NCBI GenBank assembly: GCA_016719855.1
Contig: JADJYH010000057.1
Span: 1-27,654 of the forward strand
Origin: Saprospiraceae bacterium
GTDB taxonomy: Bacteria; Bacteroidota; Bacteroidia; Chitinophagales; Saprospiraceae
Direction of reading: 5' to 3'
DNA: 27,654 bases
Shown here: piece by piece, positions 14,869 to 23,535 of the stretch
Numbering within the stretch: position 1 is the first letter of the stretch
Layout of the letters: every line of letters begins with the position of its first letter
The notes under the pieces: generated by a model
Databases searched by the model: none
What the model was told of the DNA's origin: nothing
Seen by the model: only the letters and a program-made list of their open reading frames with translations
Translations under genes and position numbers: made by a program

Positions 14869-16047
14869 ATGACCAAAGCAATGCCCACCATAGCCATGAT
14901 TTCCAGCGAACGGTATCCCCACCACGATACGAACACGCAGCAGGTCATCAAGAACTTGAATGGGTTGTACAATATAGGAATGGATGTGGAGCTGATTATT
15001 CCAGCTCAACCCAACAATTTTTTTAACAGCAAATATGACATCCACGCCGAAATCGCCAAGTATTACAATGTATCCAATAAGCTGAAAATCAAGGTGTTAA
15101 AGACGATTCCAACGAGCAAGCTGAGATTGGAAAAGTTCTTTCATTCACTTGTGGCGACTATCTATGCGGTAATTAAAAAGCGTTACGATATAGTTTATAC
15201 CCGAAATAAGTTTTCCGCTTTAATTGCGTTTTTTTTGGGTAAAAAACTGATTTTTGAAACATATAGGCGGCTCGGCGATGAAAGCCCAATTGCAATGAAA
15301 TGGCTGGGCAAAAGCGCCAAAAGCAATAAGTTCGTGGGCATGGTGCTGCACAGCAACGTAGCCGCAGCATCCATGCTCCGTGCGGGTTTTCCTAAGGAAA
15401 AACTGTTGGTGCTGCACAATGGCGTGGACAATTCGGACATGCTGCCCATCTTGTCAAAAACGCAGGCAAGGGAAAAATTAAACCTCGACAGCTCTTCGAA
15501 GTACGTGGTTTATACGGGCAATATGCAAAGGAACAAATGCATCGAAAGCCTCGTGGATATAGCCGCCTATTTGCCCGACATTAAATTCTTGTTGGTGGGT
15601 GGAAAGCCCGAGGACATAGCTCGTTTAACGGCGTATTGCGAAGCAAAACATGTCAGGAACGTGCTGCTGGTGGAGCGCCAACCCATCAATGTGGTGTCGC
15701 AGTACCTGTATGCCGCCGATGCGCTCATCATCCCGCCCGTATCGGCTCCAATGGAGAAGTTCGGGAGGACGGTGCTGCCCTTCAAGCTGTTCCCGTACCT
15801 TGCCGCAGGTCGTCCCATCGTTGCACCCGACCAAGCGGACATGCGGGAGCTGATACGCCACCAGGAGAACGGCTTGCTCGTCACCCCGGATGATGCCAAA
15901 CAGAACGCCGAAGACATCCGAGCCTTGTTTTCAGATGAGAAAATGCAGGAGCGACTGGCCACCAATGCTGCCGAGACTTCCCGCTCGCTGACGTGGGAGG
16001 CACGGGCGGAGAAGTTCAAAAAGTGGTTATTGGGTGTTGGGGATTAG
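14869..16047 (+). CDS. GT4-family glycosyltransferase
   Basis: 392 aa from the ATG at 14869, five bases after the phosphatidyltransferase stop, so translation is probably coupled. The GT-B fold is recognisable. The N-terminal half starts IAMISSERYPHHDTNTQQVI, the linker carries VLHNGVDN, and the C-terminal donor domain has YVVYTGNMQRNK, FLLVGGKPEDI, and the EX7E-like region around PMEKFGRTVLPFKLFPYLAAGRPIVAPDQADMRELI. Members transfer a nucleotide-activated sugar to lipids or polysaccharides at the cytoplasmic membrane face. Its close coupling to a CDP-alcohol enzyme suggests glycosylation of the lipid made there. Its first 600 bp look somewhat more AT-rich than its neighbours. Confidence 0.9.
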   Translation: MTKAMPTIAMISSERYPHHDTNTQQVIKNLNGLYNIGMDVELIIPAQPNNFFNSKYDIHAEIAKYYNVSNKLKIKVLKTIPTSKLRLEKFFHSLVATIYAVIKKRYDIVYTRNKFSALIAFFLGKKLIFETYRRLGDESPIAMKWLGKSAKSNKFVGMVLHSNVAAASMLRAGFPKEKLLVLHNGVDNSDMLPILSKTQAREKLNLDSSSKYVVYTGNMQRNKCIESLVDIAAYLPDIKFLLVGGKPEDIARLTAYCEAKHVRNVLLVERQPINVVSQYLYAADALIIPPVSAPMEKFGRTVLPFKLFPYLAAGRPIVAPDQADMRELIRHQENGLLVTPDDAKQNAEDIRALFSDEKMQERLATNAAETSRSLTWEARAEKFKKWLLGVGD

Positions 16048-16088
16048 GTCTCAAGATTATAGTTGTTTGAATAACAAATTGGGGTTGA

Positions 16089-16147
16089 TGCAAGGGGGCA
16101 AGCCCCCTTGGAAAACCAGTGACTCCAAGGGGGCTTGCCCCCTTGCA
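16089..16147. repeat. 23-bp perfect inverted repeat with self-complementary arms
   Basis: Left arm 16089-16111 (TGCAAGGGGGCAAG...) is exactly inverted at 16125-16147 with a 13-nt spacer. Each arm also folds on itself (CAAGGGGG/CCCCCTTG). It lies in the 138-bp gap between the glycosyltransferase and SDR genes. Confidence 0.75.
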
Positions 16148-16175
16148 GAATCCCGAATCCAAAATCCCAATATCA
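16148..16175. repeat. Degenerate heptanucleotide tract (GAATCCC-like)
   Basis: GAATCCC, GAATCCA, AAATCCC, AATATCA: 7-bp period, directly after the 23-bp inverted repeat and 10 bp before the SDR ATG. Confidence 0.55.
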
Positions 16176-16185
16176 AATCACCACC

Positions 16186-16890
16186 ATGGAAATTTCAAAA
16201 AACAACAAAACTGCCCTCGTTTTTGGCGCTTCCGGCCTCATCGGTGGCCATGTGCTGAACTTCTTGTTGCTGCACCCGGCTTACTCGAAGGTGGCTGTGT
16301 TTGTGCGAAAACCGCTCGATTTGCAGCACTCGAAACTGGTGCAGCAGGTGGTCAATTTTGACCAACCGGATGCATTCAAAAACCTCGTGAAGGGCGACGA
16401 CCTGTTCTGTTGCCTCGGCACGACGATGGCCAAAGCAGGCAGCAAGGAGGCGTTTTACAAAGTGGATTTCACCTACGCATTTCAGGCGGCGCAGATGGGC
16501 AGCATGAATGGGGTGAACCAGTTTTTACTGGTATCTTCGGTAGGTGCTGACCCCAATTCCCGGTTTTTTTACAGCAAAGTAAAGGGCGAGTTGGAGGTGG
16601 CTGTGCGGGCGTTGGGATTTTGGTCGCTGCATATTTTCCAACCGTCGGTGCTGCTGGGCGAGCGCAACGAAAACCGCTTCGGAGAGCAGTTGGCGGGGAA
16701 GATAGGGCGGGTCTTCGACCGGCTGACCGGGGGGCTGCTGACCAAGTACCGGCCCATCGAGGCGGACGTGGTGGCCAAGGCGATGGTCAGTGCTGCGCAA
16801 GGCTTGAAACCGGGCGAACACGTCTATCCTTCGCATTGGCTGCAGGGGTTGGCAGATGAGATTGACAAGACCATGCGGCTTGGGAATTAG
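16186..16890 (+). CDS. Atypical short-chain dehydrogenase (NAD(P)H-binding, TIP30-like)
   Basis: 234 aa from the ATG at 16186; the upstream part of the open frame is repeat sequence. ALVFGASGLIGGHVLNFLL (residues 10-28) is the NAD(P)-binding loop. LVSSVGADPNSRFFYSKVKGELE contains the Ser and YxxxK arrangement of extended/atypical SDRs. The end of the chain (GEHVYPSHWLQGLADEIDK) matches the nucleoside-diphosphate-sugar epimerase-like TIP30/HTATIP2 group. Substrate is unknown. The repeat-filled gap before it means it may have its own promoter rather than belonging to the lipid cluster. Confidence 0.85.
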   Translation: MEISKNNKTALVFGASGLIGGHVLNFLLLHPAYSKVAVFVRKPLDLQHSKLVQQVVNFDQPDAFKNLVKGDDLFCCLGTTMAKAGSKEAFYKVDFTYAFQAAQMGSMNGVNQFLLVSSVGADPNSRFFYSKVKGELEVAVRALGFWSLHIFQPSVLLGERNENRFGEQLAGKIGRVFDRLTGGLLTKYRPIEADVVAKAMVSAAQGLKPGEHVYPSHWLQGLADEIDKTMRLGN

Positions 16891-16924
16891 TCGTAAATTC
16901 GTTTTCACCAAAACAAAAAGCAAA

Positions 16925-19472
16925 ATGTACAAGCTCCAACATCTAATGCTCACAGGTTTGGCCATCGCAATGGTGGCGTCTTGCCAGGTGCAGGACAAAC
17001 CTTCAAAATTGACTGGCCGTGAGGGTGTCAAGGGCTATCCGAATGAAAACTTCTTCCTGCAACGAGCCTACCCCGATGCGTACATGGACATCAAAGCCTA
17101 CGAAAAAGGCATGGTGCAGGCCCGCATTTTGGCAGCGGAAAAAGTAACGGGATTCGATGCCGAATGGACCGTGCAAGGCCCCGGCAACATCGGCGCACGG
17201 GTCAATACGCTGGCCGTCAATCCACAAAACGAGAACATCATCTTCGCTGGTTTTTCAAGTGGCGGCCTCTGGAAAACCGTGAACGGCGGGCAGGACTGGT
17301 CGTCGGTGTTCGATGCGCAGCTTTGGCCTTCCATCGGCGATGTGGTCCTTGACCCAAACAACCCGCAGACTGTGTACGTGGGCACTGGCGACCCCAATAT
17401 TTCCTTTTACCCGATGCTCGGCGACGGCATTTACAAAAGCACGGACGGCGGTGATTCCTGGTCGAATATCGGCCTGCAATCGCAGCGGGTCATCAGCAAA
17501 GTGGTGCTTCACCCCACCGACCCGAACACCATCTACGCCGCTTCGATGGGTCTGCCTTTCGTGCGGGACAACGAGCGTGGCCTCTACCGCACCACCGACG
17601 GCGGCGCAAATTGGCAGCAGGTGCTGTTCATCAGCGACCAAGCGGGCGTCTGCGACGTGGTCATGGACCCCTTCAACCCGCTCGTGCTGTACGCCTCGGG
17701 CTGGGACAGGGTGCGCAACAACCAAGAAAGCGTTGTGACCGGGCCTGGCGCCAAAGTGTTTAAGTCCACCGATGGCGGCGACACCTGGACGCAGCTCGAC
17801 AACGGACTGCCCACCGACAACATGTGCCGCACCGGGCTGGCCATCTCCAACCTGACGCCAGGTTTGGTTTATTCGATTTTTGTCGGGACGGACTTGGAAC
17901 TGGCTGGCATTTACAAATCAACGGACGCTGGCGCAACTTGGGAACCCATCGAATTGACGGGGTTGGACGGTGCGCTAGGCGGCTTTGGCTGGTACTTCGC
18001 CCAACTGCGGGTGAACCCGACCAACGACGACGAGCTGTACATGCTGGGCGTGGAAGCTTGGCGGGGCTACCCTGAACTTGGTTTTTGGGAACCAATAAAC
18101 CCGGAGTGGTGGACGTATGCGGTTCATGCCGACAAACACGATTTGGTCATCACAAACGCTGGCAATTTTTACCTCGCTACCGATGGTGGCGCTTACAAAT
18201 CCGTGAATGCTGGCACAACTTGGACGGATATTGAAAATATTCCTACCACGCAGTTTTACCATGTGGCTTTCAACCCCCACCAGCCTGATTTTTACTACGG
18301 CGGCGCACAGGACAACGGCACTACCGGCGGCAATGCCAGCAACATCAACGATTGGCCCCGTATTTTCGGCGGTGATGGCTTTCAGCAAGTTTTCCATCCG
18401 ACTGAGCCCACCGTTTTTTATACGGAAACCCAAAATGGCGGGCTGGTCGTTTCGGATGATAGCGGCGGCAGTTTCTACGATGCTACCCAGGGCTTGGATC
18501 CAGACGACCGACGCAACTGGGACATGCCCTACATCATGAGTCCCCACGACCCAAACGTGCTGTACACGGGCACGTACCGGCTGTACAAAAGCGAGGTGGG
18601 CACTTTTCCGAACTTTCAGGCGGTGAGCACCGACCTGACGGATGGCCTGATTCTCAACCCCCGTCACCATAACATTACCACGATTACAGAGTCGCCACTG
18701 GAAGGAAGGGCTGGTTTATGCGGGTACTGCCGATGGCAATGTTCACCGCACTTCGGGTGGCAATTTTGATTGGGCAAATGTGTCAAATGGCCTACCTGAT
18801 AGGTATGTAACGAGCGTGGAAGCCTCGCCGAGCCAAGCGGATTGGGTGTACGTGACCCACTCTGGCTACCGTGACAACGAGTTCATTCCACGAATCCACC
18901 GCTCCACGGACAGGGGGCAGACCTGGACAGACCTCAGTGCCAACTTGCCCGACGTTGCCATCAACGACGTGTTCGTGCTGCCCGGCCACGCCGATTCCGT
19001 GCTTTTTGTGGCGACGGACGCAGGCGTTTACGCTTCGCTAAACAGTGGTCAAAGCTGGGGCCGGCTCGGAACGAACATGCCCTATATTCCAAGTTTTGAC
19101 ATTGATTGGAACCCCGTTGAAAATACCCTGATTGCTGGTTCGTTTGCACGCTCCATCATGACTTACCCGATTGATTCTTTGCTGGCGCAACCGCTGTCTG
19201 CGGTGGGAAAGGTAGCCCAAACAATGAAGGATTTGAAAATTTCCCCCAACCCGGCACGTGCTCAAATCACGATAACAGCCACTTTGGCTAATAATCTGGC
19301 GGCAGAATTGACCATTTTTGACCTTCGGGGGAGGCAAGTCCGCAAGGCGGAAATACCTGCCGGAGGGGCGGTCAGCCACAGGTTCGATGTGGCAACGCTG
19401 CGCGCAGGCGAGTATTTTGTGAGGATAAAATCAGGAGGAAAAACTGACTCCAGCCGCTTCATCAAACAATAA
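16925..19472 (+). CDS. Asp-box (sortilin/VPS10-like) surface protein with T9SS sorting domain, one frameshift
   Basis: About 848 aa when rejoined. The N-terminus MYKLQHLMLTGLAIAMVASC ends in a lipobox. The body carries at least eight Asp-box/BNR motifs, for example STDGGDSW, TTDGGANW, STDGGDTW, STDAGATW and STDRGQTW, implying a beta-propeller like sortilin/VPS10 or sialidase-type proteins. The last ~75 residues (SPNPARAQITI ... FDLRGRQVRKAEI ... AGEYFVRIKSGG) are a type A T9SS C-terminal sorting domain. One extra G near 18704 (GAAGGAAGGG) breaks the frame; removing it gives LEEGLVYAGTADGNVHRTSGG. The start at 16925 is chosen for the signal sequence. A lipobox together with a T9SS tail is unusual. 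Probably cell-surface exposed; the ligand or substrate is unknown. Confidence 0.87.
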
Positions 19473-19477
19473 AAAAC

Positions 19478-19831
19478 ATGGCAGAACCAATCCGTTCATC
19501 GCAAATCAGGATTACCGTCAACCTCGACGAAAAGAACATGCCGACCAGTATTGACTGGGACGCCGACGACCGCACGGACGGTGACAAACCCATTGCCTGC
19601 AAGGCAATGATGCTCTCGCTTTTTGAGCGGGACACGCTCGACACCATGAAAATTGACCTCTGGGCTACCGACATGCAGGTGAACGAAATGGACCGGTTTG
19701 TCTTCCAGTCCCTTCGGGCAATGGCCGACACCTACTTCAAAGCCACCCAAAACCGGGAACTGGCGGTGGACATGCAGCGCTTCGTGCATTATTTTGGGGA
19801 GAAGACGGGGATTTTGAAAGCGGGGGAATGA
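19478..19831 (+). CDS. gldC: Gliding motility protein GldC
   Basis: 117 aa, cytosolic. The spacing and wording ITVNLDEKNMPTSIDWDADD ... KAMMLSLFERDTLDTMKIDLWATDMQVNEMDRFVFQSLRAMADTYFKAT ... FVHYFGEKTGIL follow GldC proteins throughout, including the ~110-residue length. GldC is conserved in gliding Bacteroidota and supports gliding, though it is not part of the core T9SS channel and its biochemical role is unclear. The ATG lies 5 bp after the T9SS cargo gene, so the two may be co-transcribed. Transcription converges with the ABC ATPase gene at the hairpin near 19888-19923. Confidence 0.92.
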   Translation: MAEPIRSSQIRITVNLDEKNMPTSIDWDADDRTDGDKPIACKAMMLSLFERDTLDTMKIDLWATDMQVNEMDRFVFQSLRAMADTYFKATQNRELAVDMQRFVHYFGEKTGILKAGE

Positions 19832-19836
19832 GGGGA

Positions 19837-19869
19837 GTTGGCAGTTCGGCAGTTGGCAGTTTGCAGTCG
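19837..19869. repeat. Heptamer-like tract (GTTGGCA family)
   Basis: GTTGGCA, GTTCGGCA, GTTGGCA, GTTTGCA: the complement of the CTGCCAA tract at 9306-9333 with small irregularities. Confidence 0.6.
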
Positions 19870-19887
19870 GGCCGCTGAATTTTATCC

Positions 19888-19923
19888 AAGTGAGGGCTTG
19901 ACTTCGAAGTCAAACCCTCACTT
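19888..19923. terminator. 36-bp palindrome between convergent genes
   Basis: AAGTGAGGG.TTGACTTC / GAAGTCAA.CCCTCACTT is symmetrical apart from one base pair. It spans the ABC ATPase stop codon (19910-19912) and follows gldC, so it can serve as a bidirectional terminator. Confidence 0.7.
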
Positions 19924-21636
19924 CGGCTCCTGGCATGGCATCGAGCAACTGTCGGGTGTACTCGCTTTTGGGCTGTGAAAAAACCTCAGATGTCGTACCT
20001 ATTTCCACGATTTTCCCATCCTTCATCACCGCAATTCGGTCGCTGATGAGCCGCACGACGCTCAGGTCGTGGGAGATGAAAATATAGGTCAGCCCGTGTT
20101 TTTTTTGCAGGACTTGCAGTAAATCAAGCACTTGCGTTTGCACCGTTACGTCGAGGGAGGAGATGGCCTCATCGCAGATGATGAGTTTTGGCTCCAGCGC
20201 CAGTGCCCTTGCGATACAAATCCGCTGCCGCTGCCCACCCGAAAACTCGCTGGGAAAACGCCAAAAATGGCTGGCTTCCAAACCCACCGTTTCGAGTAGT
20301 TCTACCGCCCGTTCCCGTCGCATTTTTTCCGAAGCAAAAAGGTCATGTACTTGCATCGGCTCCGTGAGCGCCAGGCCGATGGGCTGCCTCGGATTGAGCG
20401 AGGAGTAGGGGTCTTGGAAGATTATCTGAAGCTCTTTTCGGGTGCTAAACCATTCATTTTCAGCTTGTTGCAAGATGTTTTTTCCCCGAAAAACGACCTC
20501 GCCGCTGGTGGGGTTGATGAGGTTCAAGATGCTCCGTCCCAAGGTGGTCTTCCCACTGCCCGACTCACCCACCAGCCCCAGCGTTTCCCCTTCGAACACC
20601 TCAAAACTTACACTGTCCACGGCTTTCACGTGTTCGGTCGGCCTTCCGAAAAAATTGCGCTTGGAAGTGAAGTGGGTTTGGAGGTTGTGAATTTGAAGGA
20701 TTGGAAAGCCCGACGAAGGAGGGATTTCTAAGCCTGGGGGTTGGACCCATCACGGGCTTTCCAATCCCTCCTCCGTCGGGCTTAGAAATCCCTTGGCTCC
20801 GTTTCCTGAAATTTTCGAGCAAAAGCTGGGTGTACGGGTGCTGCGGGTTATTGAAAATATCACTGACCGTACCCTGTTCAACGACCACACCATTTTGCAT
20901 AACTAGCACATTGTCAGCTACTTGTGCCACTACGCCGAGGTCATGGCTGATGAAGATGGTGGAGCCGCCCCAGTCGCTTTTGAGTTCGTTGATGAGTTGG
21001 AGGATGGAGCGCTGCACGGTCACGTCGAGGGCGCTGGTAGGCTCATCGGCGATGAGCAGTGAAGGGTTGCAGGAGAGCGCCATCGCAATCATCACCCGCT
21101 GCCGTTGACCGCCGGAAAGCTGGTGCGGGTAGCTGCGCCAGATGCGTTCTGGGTCGGGGAGTTTCACTTTTTCAAAAAAGATGGAGCACTTGGCTTTTCA
21201 CCGCTTCGGCAGCCATTTTGCGTCTTTCCTGCTCCGCAATTCGCAATCCGCAATCCGCAATCCAAATCGCCTCCGCCACCTGCTCGCCACATCTGAAAAT
21301 GGGGTTGAGCGAGGTCATCGGTTCCTGAAAAATCATGGCAATTTCGTTTCCCCTGATTTTTTGGAAATCGGGCTGCTGGAGCTTGGCGAGGTCAGCCAGT
21401 TCGCCATCTTTTTTTTGGAAAAAAATCTCACCGTTGGTCAGGTTGGCGGTCGGTGGCAGCAGCCCGAGTATGGACAAGGCGGTGATGGACTTACCGGAGC
21501 CGCTTTCACCGACGATGCCGAGCGTCTCCCCTTTTTTCAATGAAAAAGAAATGCCCCTCAGGGCTTCTATATTGCCGTTTTCCGAAGGGAAATGGACTTG
21601 TAAGTTGTTGATGGAGAGGAGGTTGGGTGCTGTCAT
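19910..21636 (-). CDS. Double-domain oligopeptide-type ABC transporter ATP-binding protein, two frameshifts
   Basis: About 574 aa when rejoined. Domain 1: GESGSGKS Walker A, AMIFQEPMTSLNP Q-loop region, LSGGQRQR signature, LLIADEPTSALD Walker B and HPYTQLLL tail. Domain 2: GESGSGKTT, IIFQDPYSSLNPR, FSGGQRQR, LIICDEAISSLD (DEA rather than DEP) and EYTRQLLDAMPG. This tandem arrangement is that of GsiA/YejF-type ATPases for peptide or glutathione importers. The frame breaks at an apparent extra T in a T6 run (~21172) and an apparent extra C in a C5 run (~20739); correcting both gives one frame. A heptamer tract (21234-21261) is translated as IADCGLRIAE in domain 1, and the interdomain linker is built from an inverted repeat (20699-20792). 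No permease genes are in the window. Confidence 0.88.
20699..20792. repeat. Inverted repeat forming the interdomain linker of the ABC ATPase
   Basis: AAGCCCGACGAAGGAGGGAT (20706-20725) recurs inverted with one mismatch at about 20763-20782, and the flanking ATTTCTAAGC and GATTGGAAAGCCC blocks swap places. The left arm lies exactly between the two ATPase domains, next to the frame change. Confidence 0.75.
21234..21261. repeat. Heptanucleotide tandem tract (CCGCAAT x4) inside the ABC ATPase gene
   Basis: CCGCAAT, TCGCAAT, CCGCAAT, CCGCAAT. On the coding strand it reads ATTGCGG repeats translated as IADCGLRIAE, an insertion between the Q-loop region and the helical part of domain 1. Confidence 0.85.
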
Positions 21637-22000
21637 CCTTGATTTGGTATTGCCTGTTTTGCCATTTCCGTTTAACTTTTTTTTAAAACTTGATTAAAAC
21701 AGGTCGCAATTTACGAAGCCTCAATGACGAGTATATTTCGTGCTCGCTAGTGCTATCCGTTGGTCTTTTGGGTGCATTTCGCATTTGCTCGTGACATAAT
21801 TCAATGCTCGTTTTCAAAAACCGTGTTCATCATTAGCCCTATCTTCGAAAATAACACACTTGTAAATTGATGACTTAACTTTACTGGCGAACTAAACTGA
21901 GCGTTTTCCCCGTCAGATTGCCTGCTTTCCAGAGCAGAACCAAAGCGCCATCCACGGGGATCGAACGTTTAATTTTTCAACCACCCAAACAAGCTGACTC
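21637..22000. other. 364-bp divergent intergenic region
   Basis: No gene or repeat family is recognisable. It must hold the divergent promoters of the ABC ATPase and the metallo-beta-lactamase gene. TAACTTTACTGG near 21878 resembles a -7 element weakly. Confidence 0.4.
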
Positions 22001-23470
22001 ATGGCAAACCAATATGTCAAAGATTACACCGCCAAACTTTACCAACAACCAACCGGGGAGAAAGTCGTGTTGAACCTCCTCTGGGGCGACTGCGTGCGCC
22101 CCGTGGCAAATGAACCCGAAGCAAATGGCAGGATAAAAGTAAGGGCAAGGGGCTGGTCGGGCTTTGTGAAAAAGAGCGCACTTGGGGACAAGCCATTGCT
22201 AGAACTCTACTTCATTGACGTAGGCCAAGGTGATGGGGTCTTAATCGTTACGCCAGATCGTAAGCATATCTTCATTGATGGCGGCTACAACCGCTCCGAC
22301 CAGCCGAGTGGCAAAAACGCCGCTGACTTCGTGGACTGGAAGTTCCACGAGGACTATGGCATGGACAGCATTGTGATTGATGACATGATTATCACCCACC
22401 CCGACGCCGACCACTACGGCGGTCTCTGGGACTTGATAAACCCCGACGAGCAGGCGGAACTGGACACACCAACTGCCAACGTGTTCGTCAAGCATTTCTA
22501 CCATCCTGGCTTGAGTTGGTTCAAATCGGCCAACGACTCAAGGTCCCTCGGCCCCAAAACACAGAACCACTTCACACTGCTACTTGGGGACAAGCAAAAT
22601 ATTGAAACCATGCTTGAGCCCAACCAAACAGGGCATGTAGTGCAAGGCGAATGGGGCAAGTTCTTAAAAAGGGTGGTGGAAAAAGCGGAAACTTGCCAAC
22701 GCCTTAGTCATCTCTCTGGCCACCTTCCCGGCTATGAGACTGACAAGCCCGTGAAAATCAAGGTACTCGGCCCAATAGAAAGCACCGTCAACGGCAACCC
22801 TGCCCTCAAGAGCCTTGGTGGGGAAAGCATCAACACCAATGGCCATAGCATAACGCTCCGCCTTGACTACGGTCGTACCCGGATACTGCTCACCGGCGAC
22901 CTCAACACCAAGGCGCAACAAGCCATCTTGGCTTCCCTCGCAGGGAACGAGCAAGAACTGGCCTGCGATGTGGCAAAATCCTGCCACCACGGTAGTGATG
23001 ACTGCTCATTTGCCTTCCTGCAAAAAATAAATGCCGCTGTCACCGTCATATCCTCCGGTGACTCCGAGGGCCACGGCCATCCACGCCCCACCATCGTGGG
23101 TGCCAGCGCCATTTCCGGTTACCAGCAACTCGACGGCGACACACTGCTCAGCCCGATGGTCTATTCCACTGAGATAGCGAGGAGCTACAAACTGGGCACA
23201 CCCCTCAAGCTCATCCTGAAGGGAGTGCCCCCTCAGACGGTGGAAAAGCAAACCAACGTGGATGTTAACTTCCTGGAGCGTTCGTCCGGTGGCCTGAGCA
23301 ACAGGCTTAAGACAAAGCCCTTTTGGCCACGCAAGATTGTGAGTGGCATCATCTACGGCCTCGTCAATGTCAGAACCGACGGCGATACCATCCTCACCGC
23401 CACTCTCAGCGAGCAGGATGCCACTTGGGACTACAAGGTGATAAAATCGAGGTTTCCATTGGTGGGGTAG
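22001..23470 (+). CDS. ComEC-like metallo-beta-lactamase-fold hydrolase with N-terminal SH3-like domain
   Basis: 489 aa, no signal peptide or membrane segments. Residues ~1-62 look like a bacterial SH3 barrel (AKLYQQPTGEKVVLNLLWGD ... RGWSGFVKKSAL). LELYFIDVGQGDGVLI (67-82) opens the ComEC/Rec2-type metallo-beta-lactamase domain. HPDADH (133-138) is the first metal-binding motif; LLTGDLN (~296) and SCHHGSDD (~329) supply later ligands, and GHGHPRP follows. The last ~90 residues are a separate, unrecognised segment. ComEC-like domains of this type degrade nucleic acid, and soluble versions occur in varied genomic contexts including defence islands. The neighbour is a small secreted protein, so no partner is obvious. 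Confidence 0.86.
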   Translation: MANQYVKDYTAKLYQQPTGEKVVLNLLWGDCVRPVANEPEANGRIKVRARGWSGFVKKSALGDKPLLELYFIDVGQGDGVLIVTPDRKHIFIDGGYNRSDQPSGKNAADFVDWKFHEDYGMDSIVIDDMIITHPDADHYGGLWDLINPDEQAELDTPTANVFVKHFYHPGLSWFKSANDSRSLGPKTQNHFTLLLGDKQNIETMLEPNQTGHVVQGEWGKFLKRVVEKAETCQRLSHLSGHLPGYETDKPVKIKVLGPIESTVNGNPALKSLGGESINTNGHSITLRLDYGRTRILLTGDLNTKAQQAILASLAGNEQELACDVAKSCHHGSDDCSFAFLQKINAAVTVISSGDSEGHGHPRPTIVGASAISGYQQLDGDTLLSPMVYSTEIARSYKLGTPLKLILKGVPPQTVEKQTNVDVNFLERSSGGLSNRLKTKPFWPRKIVSGIIYGLVNVRTDGDTILTATLSEQDATWDYKVIKSRFPLVG

Positions 23471-23535
23471 ATAGGTGCCCCTGTTTGTAATAATCCCGTT
23501 GACAATATTTCAGCATCCCAAGCAGTTTACCGACT

